Positions 1 to 8,884 of a stretch of DNA of 64,000 nt are shown piece by piece. The translations under genes were made by a program, and so were the position numbers. This DNA comes from Micromonospora sp. LH3U1 (GTDB lineage Bacteria; Actinomycetota; Actinomycetes; Mycobacteriales; Micromonosporaceae): positions 5,269,501-5,333,500 of the forward strand of contig NZ_CP116936.1 of assembly GCF_028475105.1 (NCBI RefSeq). The letters are read 5' to 3'. The stretch's first letter is position 1. Each line of letters starts with the position of its first letter. The notes below the pieces were generated by a model. The model saw only the letters and a list, made by a program, of their open reading frames with translations, was not told where the DNA came from and did no database searches.

Positions 1-182
1 TCTCCAGCATCCTGGCCCACGCGGTCTTCCTCGACCTACCCGCCTCGGCGCTCTGGGGCGCGGCCGGCATGTCGGTGACCGCCGTGCCGCTGGCGGTGGC
101 CCTGCTGCGTGCCCGCCGGGGCCGTGACTCCGTTCGGGCGGACCACCAGCCGCACCGCCCCGGCGTCGACGCGACCCGATGA
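1..182 (+). CDS. C-terminal end of a carotenoid biosynthesis (CruF-like) membrane protein, partial
   Basis: Only the last 59 codons are in the window, read in frame 3 and ending at a TGA at 180-182. The visible part is a hydrophobic helix (LDLPASALWGAAGM) followed by a second hydrophobic stretch and a basic tail. The TGA overlaps the ATG of the next gene, so the two are translationally coupled. The next two genes are a GT2 glycosyltransferase and a CrtI-family oxidoreductase, which is the arrangement of glycosylated carotenoid (sioxanthin-type) genes in related actinomycetes. That makes a CruF-like carotenoid hydratase the best guess. The assignment rests mostly on context; the fragment itself has no diagnostic motif. 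Confidence 0.5.
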   Translation, partial: SSILAHAVFLDLPASALWGAAGMSVTAVPLAVALLRARRGRDSVRADHQPHRPGVDATR

Positions 183-1301
183 TCGTCCTGCTCGCCCTGC
201 TGATCGCCGTCGCCGCGTTGACCGGGCACACCTGGGTCAACGCCGCCCGTTGGCTGCGCCGGCCCACGGACCAGCCCGACGAGGTCGACGAGCCGGTCGC
301 CGTGCTGCTGCCGCTGCGCGACGAGGCCGCCCGGGTCACTCCCTGCCTGCGCGCCCTGCTCGCCCAGCGCGGCGTGCCCGGCCTGCGCGTCGTCGTCCTC
401 GACGACGGCTCCACCGACGGCACCGCCGACGTGGTCCGCGCGGTGGTCGGTGAGGACCCCCGGGTCACGCTGCTCACCGGGGTCGCCCCGCCGCCGGGCT
501 GGCTGGGCAAGCCGCACGCCTGTTGGCAACTGGCCAACCGGGCCGACCCGGACGCCACCGCGCTGGTCTTCGTCGATGCCGACGTGGTGCTCGCCCCGCA
601 CGCCGTGGCGCGGCCGTCACCGAGCTGCGCGCCGCCCGCGCGACACTGCTGTCGCCGTACCCCGGATCGTGGTGGCGACGGCGGCCGACCGGCTGGTGCA
701 GCCGCTGCTGCAGTGGCTCTGGCTGACCTTCCTGCCGCTGCGCGCGATGGAGCGCTCGCCGCGGCCGTCGCTGGCCGCGGCGGGCGGGCAGTTCCTGGTG
801 GTGGACCGGGCCGGCTACACCGCCGCCGGCGGGCACGCCGCGGTCGCCGACAAGATCCTGGAGGACGTCGAGCTGGCCCGGGCGGTCAAACGGGCCGGTG
901 GGCGGATCGCCCTGGCCGACGGCTCCCGGCTGGCCACCTGCCGGATGTACGACGACTGGCCGCAACTGCGCGACGGATACTCGAAGTCGCTCTGGGCGTC
1001 GTTCGGGCACCCGGGCGCCGCAGCGGCCGTGCTGGCGTCGCTGCTGCTGCTCTACACCGCCCCGCCGCTGATCGCGCTGGGGTTCGCATCGACAGCTCCC
1101 CGGGTGTCAATGGTTGCGCTCATCGCATACCTGCTCGGGGTGGCCGGGCGGGTGCTCACCGCACGAGCGACCGGGGGCCGGTGGTGGCCCGACGCACTCG
1201 CACACCCCGTGTCGGTCGTGGTCCTCGGTTGGTTGACCCTACGGTCGTACCATCTGCGAAAGCGGCGCCGCCTGACCTGGCGGGGCCGCCCGGTCAGCTA
1301 G
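179..1301 (+). pseudogene. GT2 family glycosyltransferase (CruC-like), broken by two one-base frameshifts
   Basis: This is a membrane-linked family 2 glycosyltransferase, probably adding a sugar to a hydroxylated carotenoid. The N-terminus is a hydrophobic helix. It is followed by the GT2 nucleotide-sugar site (VVLDDGSTDGT), the DADV metal motif, an EDVELA acceptor-site segment, a QLRDGYSKSLW motif and two C-terminal membrane helices ending at the TAG at 1299-1301. The coding frame changes twice. Up to about 613 the protein reads in the frame of the ATG at 179. From 613 to 662 it reads one frame back (AVTELRAARATLLSPYP). From 663 it reads one further frame back (RIVVATAADRLV). Each change is explained by one missing G or C. 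As written, the protein would be truncated or scrambled. The losses may be sequencing errors. The downstream oxidoreductase follows after 10 bp with its own AGGAGG. Confidence 0.8.
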
Positions 1302-1311
1302 GAGGCGCGGC

Positions 1312-2799
1312 ATGGCGCGGATCGTGGTCGTCGGCGCCGGGGTGGGTGGCCTCGCCACCGCCGCCCGGCTGGCCTCCACCGGGCACCAGGTGACCGTCTT
1401 CGAGCGGGCCGACACGGTCGGTGGCAAGCTCGGCCGGTACGCGCACGACACCCCGGCCGGGTCGTTCCACTTCGACACCGGGCCGAGCCTGCTCACCCTG
1501 CCCGAGGTCTTCCAAGACCTGTTCGAGGCCACGGGGGCGAAGCTCGACGAATACCTGGACCTGGTCCCGCTGGACCCGATCGTCCGGCACGTCTTCCCCG
1601 GCGGTGGCCCGACGCTGGACTCGTGCGCCGACCCGGTGGAGTTCGCCGCCCGGATCGGGGCCGCCTTCGGTGACCGGGCGGCAGCCGACTGGCAGCGGCT
1701 GTGGCGTCGGGCCGCGCGGGTGTGGCACGCCTCTGAGCGGGACATCCTGCGCCGTACCGTCGACTCCCCCCGCGACCTCGCGTCGCTGGCCTGGCGCGTC
1801 GGCGACCTGGCCGCCATCGCCCCGGGCCGCACCCTGCGCGGATTGGGCCGTCGACACCTGTCCGACCCGCGGCTGCGGATGCTGCTGGACCGGTACGCCA
1901 CCTACACCGGCGCCGACCCACGCCGGGCGCCGGCGGCGCTGGTCGCGGTCCCGTACGCCGAGCTGACCTTCGGCGGCTGGTATCTGCGCGGCGGGTTGGG
2001 CACCCTCGCCGACGCGCTGCTGACGCGCTGCCTGGACCTCGGCGTGGTCGTGCAGACCGACGCCACGGTCACCCGGATCGACGCCACCGGCGGTCGCGTG
2101 CACGGGGTACGCCTCGCCGGCGTCACCGCGCCGGTGCCCGCCGACGTGGTCGTGGCCAACGTGGACGCGCTCACCGTCTACCGTGACCTGCTGCCGCACC
2201 CCCGTCGGCTGGCCGGGCTGACCGACCGCAGCCTCGCCGGCTTCGTGCTGCTGCTCGGCGTCTCCGGCGACACCGGGCTGGCCCACCACAACGTCTTCTT
2301 CCCGGACGACTACGACGCGGAGTTCGACGCGATCTTCGGCGACCCCGGGCGTGGCGTACGGGCCCGGCCGGCAGCCGACCCGACGGTGTTCGTCACCGTG
2401 GCCGACGACCCGATGGTCCGCCCGGCCGGACATGAGGCGTGGTTCGTGCTGGTCAACGCCCCTCGGCAGGGCACCGCGGCAGGTGCGGTCGACTGGCGAC
2501 GCCCAGGGCTGGCCGACGCGTACGCCGACCGGATCCTGGACGTGCTGGCACGGCGCGGCGTGGACGTGCGCGACCGGCTGCTGTTCCGCGAGATCCGCAC
2601 CCCGGCCGACCTGGACGCGGCGACCGGGGCGCCAGGTGGCTCTATCTACGGCACCGCCGGCGGGCTGCTCCGCCCCGCCAACCGGGGCCCGGTGAACGGG
2701 CTGTGGCTGGTGGGCGGCTCCACCCACCCGGGCGGCGGGTTGCCGATGGTGACCCTCTCCGCGCAGATCGTCGCCGACGAGATCGGCCCCGCCTGGTAG
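1312..2799 (+). CDS. CrtI-family FAD-dependent carotenoid desaturase/oxidoreductase
   Basis: The protein has 495 residues. The N-terminal dinucleotide fold reads VVGAGVGGLATAARLA, followed by VFERADTVGGKLG. The C-terminal signature GLWLVGGSTHPGGGLPMV is the CrtI/CrtD phytoene-desaturase FAD motif. Length and both signatures fit the phytoene desaturase family (usual size about 490-510). The ATG at 1312 has AGGAGG at 1300-1305. The gene lies in an operon with the glycosyltransferase and CruF-like gene, so a CrtD-type 3,4-desaturase acting on a carotenoid end group is more likely than the central phytoene desaturase; that is inference. It would act at the membrane on a lipid-soluble substrate. 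Confidence 0.85.
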   Translation: MARIVVVGAGVGGLATAARLASTGHQVTVFERADTVGGKLGRYAHDTPAGSFHFDTGPSLLTLPEVFQDLFEATGAKLDEYLDLVPLDPIVRHVFPGGGPTLDSCADPVEFAARIGAAFGDRAAADWQRLWRRAARVWHASERDILRRTVDSPRDLASLAWRVGDLAAIAPGRTLRGLGRRHLSDPRLRMLLDRYATYTGADPRRAPAALVAVPYAELTFGGWYLRGGLGTLADALLTRCLDLGVVVQTDATVTRIDATGGRVHGVRLAGVTAPVPADVVVANVDALTVYRDLLPHPRRLAGLTDRSLAGFVLLLGVSGDTGLAHHNVFFPDDYDAEFDAIFGDPGRGVRARPAADPTVFVTVADDPMVRPAGHEAWFVLVNAPRQGTAAGAVDWRRPGLADAYADRILDVLARRGVDVRDRLLFREIRTPADLDAATGAPGGSIYGTAGGLLRPANRGPVNGLWLVGGSTHPGGGLPMVTLSAQIVADEIGPAW

Positions 2800-2827
2800 G
2801 GCGGGCCGCTCAACAGGGCACGGACGC

Positions 2828-3517
2828 TCAGCCGGCGTCGATCAGGGCGCGCCGGATGCTGGAGAGCAGTTGCCCCAGGCCGAAACCGGCCAGCAGCACC
2901 CACACCGCGGTCGCCATGGTGATGGTGCCGGCGGCCAGGTCCGGCTCGATCAGCCCGGCCAACCCGGCGACCAGCAACCCGACCAGCGCCACCGAGACCC
3001 GGGTGGGGCGTTCACCCACGGTCACCGCACCGATGTCGCGCATGCCGGCGGCGACCGCCCGGGCTCGGACGTACTCGTGCAGCCAGGACAGCGCGCCGCC
3101 CGCGACGACCAGCGCACCCGGCGCGCCCACCAGCCAGAACGCCAGCAACCACGCCACCTCACCGAGCCGGTCGGCGACCGAGTCGTAGACGTAGCCGAGC
3201 CGGGTGGTGCGGCCGGTGGCGACCGCCACCGCGCCGTCCACGCTGTCCGCCACGGCGGCGAGCAGCACGAACAGCGCACCGAGGAACGGTCCGTTCCCCG
3301 GCCGGGTCACCAGCAACGGTACGCAGAAGCAGAGCAGCACCCCGGCCACGGTGACCGCCGTGGGGCTGACCCGCAGCCGGCCCAGCACATACCCGACGTG
3401 GTACGCGAACCGCAGCCAGGCGCGCACCACCGGCGCGGCGACCCGGGGGTCGAACCCGCCGTGCAACCGCGCCCACGCCGTGGCGTACTGATCCCAGTTC
3501 AGCTGTGTGCCCACCAC
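2828..3517 (-). CDS. CDP-alcohol phosphatidyltransferase family membrane protein
   Basis: An integral membrane protein of 229 residues with about six hydrophobic segments. The family motif lies near residues 92-114: DSVDGAV, then eight residues, then GYVYDSVAD. The four metal-binding aspartates and both glycines are present. The arginine that normally follows the alanine (DGxxAR) is a valine here. Such enzymes transfer a phosphoalcohol from CDP-activated donors to an alcohol acceptor. The acceptor cannot be told from sequence; phospholipid or phosphoinositol products are possible. The start is a GTG at 3517, directly followed by another GTG. It lies 44 bp downstream of metF on the same strand, so the two are probably co-transcribed. 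Confidence 0.75.
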   Translation of the reverse strand: MVGTQLNWDQYATAWARLHGGFDPRVAAPVVRAWLRFAYHVGYVLGRLRVSPTAVTVAGVLLCFCVPLLVTRPGNGPFLGALFVLLAAVADSVDGAVAVATGRTTRLGYVYDSVADRLGEVAWLLAFWLVGAPGALVVAGGALSWLHEYVRARAVAAGMRDIGAVTVGERPTRVSVALVGLLVAGLAGLIEPDLAAGTITMATAVWVLLAGFGLGQLLSSIRRALIDAG

Positions 3518-3561
3518 GGATCAACCGTCATGCCGGGCATCAGGTGTCGCAGGCTCAACGT

Positions 3562-4479
3562 TCACACCCGCGCGCCGGCCTTCAGGTTCTGCCAGACCTC
3601 GCGGGTCGCGGTGGACCGGTTGAGGGTGATGAAGTGGATCCCCGGCACACCCTCGTCCAGCAGTCGGCGGCACATCTCACTGGCCTGCTCGATGCCGAGC
3701 AGGCGGACGGCCTCCGGGTCGTCGGCGACGCGTTCGAAGCGGGCCGCCAACGCCGGTGGGAACGGCGCACCGGACAGCTGCACGGACCGCTCGATGGTGC
3801 CGATCTGGGTCACCGGCATGACCCCGGCCAGGATCGGGGTGTCGCAGCCGGCGGCGGCCACCCGATCACGCAGCCGCAGGTAGTCGTCGGCGTCGAAGAA
3901 CATCTGCGTGACCGCGAACTCGGCGCCGGCACGGCACTTGCGAACGAACTGCGCGGTGTCGCTGGCCACGTCGGGCGAGCGGGGGTGCTTGTACGGGAAG
4001 GCCGCCACGCCGACGCTGAAGTCGCCGGCATCGCGCACCAGGCGGACCAGGTCCTCGGCGTAGTCCACACCGTCGGGGTGGCGGATCCACTCACCGCCCG
4101 GGTCGCCCGGCGGGTCGCCGCGGACGGCCAGCACGTTACGCACTCCCACCCCGGCGAGCCGGCCGACCACGTGGCGCAGCTCGGCGACGGAGTGGTTGAC
4201 CGCGGTCAGGTGGGCCATCGGCAGCAGGGTGGTCTCGGTGGCGATCCGCTCGGTCACCGCCACGGTGGTGTCCCGGGTCGAGCCGCCAGCGCCATACGTG
4301 ATCGACACGAACGACGGGCGCAGCGACTCCAACTCGCGGATGGCCTGCCAGAGCAGCCGCTCCCCCGCCTCGGTCTTGGGCGGAAAGAACTCGAACGAGA
4401 AGGTCGGTTGGCGCTCACGGATGAGCTCCCCGATCGCCGGCTGCGGATTGGGGAGTACCGAGGGGAGACCGAGCGCCAC
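3562..4479 (-). CDS. metF: 5,10-methylenetetrahydrofolate reductase
   Basis: MetF reduces 5,10-methylene-THF to 5-methyl-THF for methionine synthesis. The 305-residue protein is full length for bacterial MetF. It carries the N-terminal FSFEFFPPKTEAGE motif, the SITYGAGGSTRD segment near residue 60, the LAVRGDPPGD segment lining the flavin site and the EFAVTQMFFDADDYLRL region. The start is a GTG at 4479. The position beside an idsA-type prenyl synthase matches Rv2172c/Rv2173 in M. tuberculosis, but the sequence here looks like a canonical MetF. The following CDP-alcohol transferase gene is probably in the same transcript. Confidence 0.93.
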   Translation of the reverse strand: MALGLPSVLPNPQPAIGELIRERQPTFSFEFFPPKTEAGERLLWQAIRELESLRPSFVSITYGAGGSTRDTTVAVTERIATETTLLPMAHLTAVNHSVAELRHVVGRLAGVGVRNVLAVRGDPPGDPGGEWIRHPDGVDYAEDLVRLVRDAGDFSVGVAAFPYKHPRSPDVASDTAQFVRKCRAGAEFAVTQMFFDADDYLRLRDRVAAAGCDTPILAGVMPVTQIGTIERSVQLSGAPFPPALAARFERVADDPEAVRLLGIEQASEMCRRLLDEGVPGIHFITLNRSTATREVWQNLKAGARV

Positions 4480-4726
4480 GACCCGACTCTAGCGGGCAAC
4501 GCCACCATGACCCAGACGCTTCCCACCCCGGCGGCCGATGTCGCCCTACGCGCCCAGGCCCGGCCGGCGGAAAGGCGTCGTACCCCCGGGGTAGGAATGG
4601 GTGGTGTGGGAGGGGCGGCGGGGGCGGCCCGGGTCCCGCGCGGGGGTCAGCAACCGAGCGGTGACGCCGGCCCCGCCCGGTCGGGCGGGTGGGTCGTCAC
4701 CGCGCCGACGCCCGCCAGGAGGACCC

Positions 4727-5116
4727 ATGACCCCGCCCGCATCGCCACGCCCAGCGCAGCTCGGGCCGCTGCTGGCCCGGCGCCGGCTGGCCCGTGGCTG
4801 GAGCCAGCAGCGCGCCGCCGCCGAGTTGTGTGCCGCCGCCGGGGTGCCGACGCTGAGCCGGCACGAGGTGTCCCGGTGGGAACGACAGCGACGCGTGCCC
4901 GGCGGGTTCTGGCTCGGCTGGCTCGCCGTCGTCCTGGACGTGCCGCTGGTGGCGCTCGCCGAGGCCGCCGCGGCCACCCGTCGGGCCGGCGCGACGCGAG
5001 CCACCGGACCGGGCCGCGTCCCGGTGGCCGGCACCCGACCGGCCGGGCGGACCGGCCCCGGCCGCACCGGTGGGACTACGCGTGGCGGTAGCGCGCGGGC
5101 TTCGGCGACCCGCTAG
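4727..5116 (+). CDS. XRE-type helix-turn-helix protein
   Basis: A 129-residue protein with a Cro/C1-type helix-turn-helix near residues 13-65 (LARRRLARGWSQQRAAAEL, then LSRHEVSRWERQRRVPG). It ends in a basic Gly/Arg/Thr-rich tail of about 45 residues. The ATG at 4727 is chosen because AGGAGG lies at 4717-4722; upstream in-frame codons have no ribosome site and unnatural composition. It ends 9 bp before the prenyl synthase start, so the two probably share a transcript. Its targets are unknown. The disordered tail is longer than in minimal XRE proteins. Confidence 0.7.
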   Translation: MTPPASPRPAQLGPLLARRRLARGWSQQRAAAELCAAAGVPTLSRHEVSRWERQRRVPGGFWLGWLAVVLDVPLVALAEAAAATRRAGATRATGPGRVPVAGTRPAGRTGPGRTGGTTRGGSARASATR

Positions 5117-5125
5117 CGTCGAGGC

Positions 5126-6208
5126 GTGACCCACGCTGCTCCCGTGTCTCCCGTCGACCGTGCCGGCCTGCGGCAGCGGGTCGACAAAGCCCTCACCGAG
5201 TTCCTGGCCGGCCAACGTGTCCGGCTCGCCGCCGTGGACGACGCCCTGATCCCGGTGGCCGAGGCGATCGAGGCATTCGTGCTCGGCGGCGGCAAGCGGC
5301 TGCGTCCGGCATTCGCGTACTGGGGGTTCCGGGGCGCCGGTGGGGTGGACGGCGACCAGGTGCTCACGGCCCTGGCCGCACTGGAGTTCGTACAGGCCAG
5401 TGCCCTGATCCACGACGACCTGATGGACCGCTCCGACACCCGCCGCGGCGAGCCCGCGGTGCACCGGCGGTTCGCCACGCGGCACCGGGAGGCCGGCTGG
5501 GGCGGTGACCCGGACGGCTTCGGCGACGCCGCGGCCATCCTGCTCGGCGACCTCTGTCTGGTCTGGTCCGACGAGCTGCTGCACTCCTCGGGACTGGACC
5601 TGTGGTCGTTGGCCCGGGCCCGGCCGGTCTTCGACGAGATGCGCACCGAGGTCACCGTCGGGCAATATCTCGACGTGCTGACGCAGGTCACCGGCGACAC
5701 CTCCGTGGAACGGGCCAGCAAGGTCGCCCGGTACAAGTCCGCGAAGTACACCGTCGAGCGTCCGATGCTGCTCGGGGCCGCGCTGGCCGACGCGACGGCC
5801 GACGTGCGGACGGCCTACTCGGCGTACGGGCTGCCGCTCGGCGAGGCGTTCCAGCTCCGCGACGACGTGCTGGGGGTCTTCGGTGACCCGGCGCTGACCG
5901 GTAAGCCGGCCGGGGACGACCTACGCGAGGGCAAGCGCACCTACCTGGTGGCGGCGGCCGTGGAGGCCACCGACGACGCGGGCCGCGAGCTGCTGCTCAG
6001 CCGGCTCGGCGACCCGGAGCTGGACGAACAGGGGGTGACCCGACTGCGCGAGTTGATCTCCGCGAGCGGGGCGCTGGCCCGCACCGAGCAGCGGATCGTC
6101 ACGCTCACCGATGCCGCCCTGGCGGCACTGACCGCCGTCGACCTCGACACCGAGGCCCGCCAAGCCCTGGTAGACCTGGCCATAGCCGCAACCCGCCGAG
6201 CCGACTAA
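5126..6208 (+). CDS. idsA: Polyprenyl diphosphate synthase (IdsA-type)
   Basis: A trans-isoprenyl diphosphate synthase of 360 residues that condenses IPP with allylic diphosphates. The first aspartate-rich motif is HDDLMDRSDTRRG and the second is QLRDDVLGVFGD. GGGKRLRPAF provides the basic residues that bind diphosphate. Product chain length (FPP or GGPP) cannot be fixed from the visible residues. GGPP supply for the nearby carotenoid genes is plausible. The start is a GTG at 5126. The neighbouring metF and Rv2175c-like genes match the idsA2 (Rv2173) locus of M. tuberculosis. A palindrome follows 25 bp after the stop. Confidence 0.9.
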   Translation: MTHAAPVSPVDRAGLRQRVDKALTEFLAGQRVRLAAVDDALIPVAEAIEAFVLGGGKRLRPAFAYWGFRGAGGVDGDQVLTALAALEFVQASALIHDDLMDRSDTRRGEPAVHRRFATRHREAGWGGDPDGFGDAAAILLGDLCLVWSDELLHSSGLDLWSLARARPVFDEMRTEVTVGQYLDVLTQVTGDTSVERASKVARYKSAKYTVERPMLLGAALADATADVRTAYSAYGLPLGEAFQLRDDVLGVFGDPALTGKPAGDDLREGKRTYLVAAAVEATDDAGRELLLSRLGDPELDEQGVTRLRELISASGALARTEQRIVTLTDAALAALTAVDLDTEARQALVDLAIAATRRAD

Positions 6209-6233
6209 CCCCCAACCCCACCCCCGGCCCCCG

Positions 6234-6296
6234 CGTTGATCATGAAGTTATTGCCACGACACGCCGAGCAAGCTGGCAATAACTTCATGATCGACG
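6234..6296. repeat. Intergenic palindrome A, possible bidirectional terminator
   Basis: A 23-base arm (6234-6256, core GATCATGAAGTTATTGCCA) is repeated inverted at 6274-6296 with one mismatch around a 17-base loop. It sits between the convergent prenyl synthase and Rv2175c-like genes. The AT-rich arm contrasts with its surroundings. Three other palindromes in the window share its TGATC...GATCA outer ends. It may act as a terminator or be a mobile REP/MITE-like element. Confidence 0.75.
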
Positions 6297-6318
6297 GGGG
6301 AAAGGGGGGCCGGGGTGG

Positions 6319-6708
6319 TTAGAAGCCCAGGGCTTGGGCTCGGCGCTTTACCTCTCGGGCCTGGTCGCCGGACAGGGCCGCGGCTGGGGTGGCGCCGGGA
6401 AGGGTTTCATCCGGCTCGTAGAGCCAGCGCAGGGCAGCCTCGTCGTCGTAGCCATTGTCGGCGAGCAGGTTGAGCACGCCGGGCAGGTGCTTGAGCACGG
6501 TCTGGTTGGCAACCAGGTCCATCGGGATCCGGCGGATGCCGTCGCGGCGGACCGCCAGCAACTCCCGGTCACGGATCATCTGGTGCACCTTGCTGATCGA
6601 CACGTCGAGGCGCTCGGCGACGTCGGGCAGGGCCAGCCAGCCGGCCGGGTCGGTGGGTCCGGCGGGCTCCAGGCCGGGCGCGGCCTGGTCGGGTACGGGT
6701 TCGGTCAC
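6319..6708 (-). CDS. Rv2175c-like winged-helix DNA-binding protein
   Basis: A 129-residue protein starting at the GTG at 6708 (VTEPVPDQ). The middle holds a DNA-binding HTH (WLALPDVAERLDVSISKVHQMIRD). The C-terminal segment (HLPGVLNLLADNGYDDEAAL, then LYEPDETLPG) is typical of Rv2175c homologues. In M. tuberculosis Rv2175c is phosphorylated by PknL, whose gene is adjacent. Here too a PASTA kinase starts 188 bp away and is divergently transcribed, so the same kinase-substrate pair is likely. Upstream in-frame sequence overlaps the kinase start region and has no protein-like composition. Confidence 0.82.
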   Translation of the reverse strand: MTEPVPDQAAPGLEPAGPTDPAGWLALPDVAERLDVSISKVHQMIRDRELLAVRRDGIRRIPMDLVANQTVLKHLPGVLNLLADNGYDDEAALRWLYEPDETLPGATPAAALSGDQAREVKRRAQALGF

Positions 6709-6896
6709 CCGACCACCCTGCCACGCCGCCACCGCGACGAGACACCGGCACCCCGGACGATCGATCGCGGCCCACTCTCGTGATCGCCGCTGACCAGCGG
6801 ATGAGGGGCGGCAAGCGCAGCAGGACCGACCAATTCGGCGTACGGCTGTAGCATCCTGTTCAACCTTCACCCCTTGGACACATAGACTCCCTGCCG

Positions 6897-8884
6897 ATGG
6901 ACACACAGGTCGCCGACACGTTGCTGGGCTCGCTGATCGACGGGCGCTACCGCATTCGCGGTCGCGTGGCCCGTGGTGGCATGGCGACCGTATACACCGC
7001 CACCGACGAACGCCTTGAGCGCACCGTCGCTGTCAAGATCATCCACCCGACCCAGGCGCCCGAGGCTCGAGCCCGGATCGCCAACTTCGTGGCCCGGTTC
7101 ACCGACGAGGCGAAGACCATCGCCCGGCTGACCCACCCAAACGTGGTGGCGGTCTACGACCAGGGCACGCACGCCGGTCTGCCGTACCTGGTGATGGAGT
7201 ACGTCCGCGGCCGCACGCTGCGCGACGTGCTCGCCGAGCGACGCCGTCTCAACCCGGACGAGGCGCTGGCCATCGCCGAGCAGATGCTCGCCGCGATCGC
7301 CGCCGCGCACCGGGCCGGTCTCGTGCACCGCGACGTCAAGCCGGAAAACGTACTTGTCGCCGAGGCGCCTACCGGTGGCGTCACCAACCTTGTCGACAGC
7401 GTCGTCAAGGTGGCCGACTTCGGGCTGGCCCGGGCGGTCGAGGCTAGCGCCGACGAGGAGCAGGGCAACCAGCTCATGGCCACCGTGGCGTACGTCGCCC
7501 CGGAACTGGTCACCGAGGGCCGTGCCGACCCGCGCACCGACGTCTACTCGGCCGGCATCGTGCTGTTCGAGATGCTCACCGGCCGTGTGCCGTACGACGG
7601 GGACCGCCCGGTGGACGTCGCCTGGCAGCACGTCGACCGGGACGTACCGGTGCCCTCGACGCTGGTGCCCGGCCTTCCGCCGGTCCTCGACGATCTGGTG
7701 CAGCGGGCCACTCGGCGCAATCCCGGCGCGCGGCCCGCCGACGCCGGCGCACTGCTGGCCGAGGTTCAGGTGGCCCGGGATCGCCTGGGCGACGACAACA
7801 CCCGCACCGCAGTGCTCCGCCCGGTGACCGACGACGCACCGCTCTCCCAGCCGACCATGGTGGTCGCGACGGTCCGCCCGTCCAACCGTCCGGCCTGGGC
7901 GCGGCTGCCCGAGGGGGCAGCAGCCAGGGGCCGGGTCGGCGTCGGGCCGCTCCGGAGCCGGCGGAGGGCCTGGGGGCCCGGCTCGCCGCGCTGCGCACCA
8001 CGATGCTGAGCAACCCGCGCAATCGACTGGCCGTCGCGGCCGTGGTGGTGACGCTGGGCCTGGTGGCCGCCGTCGGGGGTTGGTGGTTTGGCGCCGGCCG
8101 TTACACGGACGCTCCGCAGCTGGTGAGCCTGAACAAGGCCGAGGCGCAGGCGCTGGCCGACCGCGCCGGGCTCGTCCTGAAGTACGGTGAGCCGCGCTTC
8201 GACGAGAAGGCCCCGAAGGACAGCGTGCTGGGGCAGAGCCCGGCGTCCGCCACCAAGATCGTCAAGGGTGGCACGATCACCCTGACCCTCTCTCTCGGCC
8301 CGGAGCGTTTCCCCGTGCCGGACGTGATCGGCAAGGAGTTCGAGCTCGCCGAAGCCGACCTGGTCAACGTGAAGCTGGTGGTGGCCAGGGGTGCCGCCCG
8401 CTACGACGACAGCCTGCCGGCCGGGGTCGTGGTGGACAGCTCCCCCAAGGTGGGCACCGAGGTCAAACCGGGTGCCAAGATCACCCTCATTCTGAGCCGG
8501 GGTCGAGCGCCGGTGACGGTGCCGAACCTGGTCGGCAAGAGCCTGACCGAGGCCCGGACCATCCTGGCCCAGCGCAACCTGGTGCTGGCGGAGACCTACA
8601 AGGACTCCGACAAGCCCAGGGACGAGATCCTCGGCCAGAGCCCGGCCGACGGCGCCGGCGTGGAGAAGGGCACCCAGGTCAAGCTGGACGTCAGCAAGGG
8701 CCCACCGCTGACCGTCATGCCCCGGGTGATCGACCTGCCCTGCCAGCAGGCCAAGCAGGTGTTGGAGAGCCAGGGCTTCCCGGTGACCATTGCGCTCAAC
8801 CCGAACGCCGTGGTCCGGATCCAGGTCCCGGGCGAGAACTCGCAGGTGCCGCCGGGCACCCCGGTCGCCATCACGTGCTTCTGA
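6897..8884 (+). pseudogene. pknL: PASTA-domain serine/threonine protein kinase (PknL-like), interrupted by one frameshift
   Basis: This is a transmembrane Hanks-type kinase. The kinase domain covers about residues 13-285: glycine loop RVARGGMATVY, VAVKII lysine, HRDVKPEN catalytic loop, VADFGLA and YVAPE. After a linker come a membrane helix (AAVVVTLGLVAAVGGWW) and four extracellular PASTA repeats that would sense muropeptides. The kinase frame runs 6897-7916 and the membrane/PASTA frame continues to the TGA at 8882-8884. They join only if one G is restored in the G run at 7913-7917; the restored reading is EGGSSQGPGRRRAAPEPAEG. As written, the kinase would lose its membrane anchor and sensor. 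The gene is divergent from its probable substrate, the Rv2175c-like gene, and its stop overlaps the nfo start (TGATG). Confidence 0.85.

Noticed and set aside
1294..2727. Long minus-strand reading frame opposite the CrtI-family gene
   Set aside because: It is the antisense shadow of a well-supported gene; its composition (Gln/His/Val/Gly-rich) has no domain.
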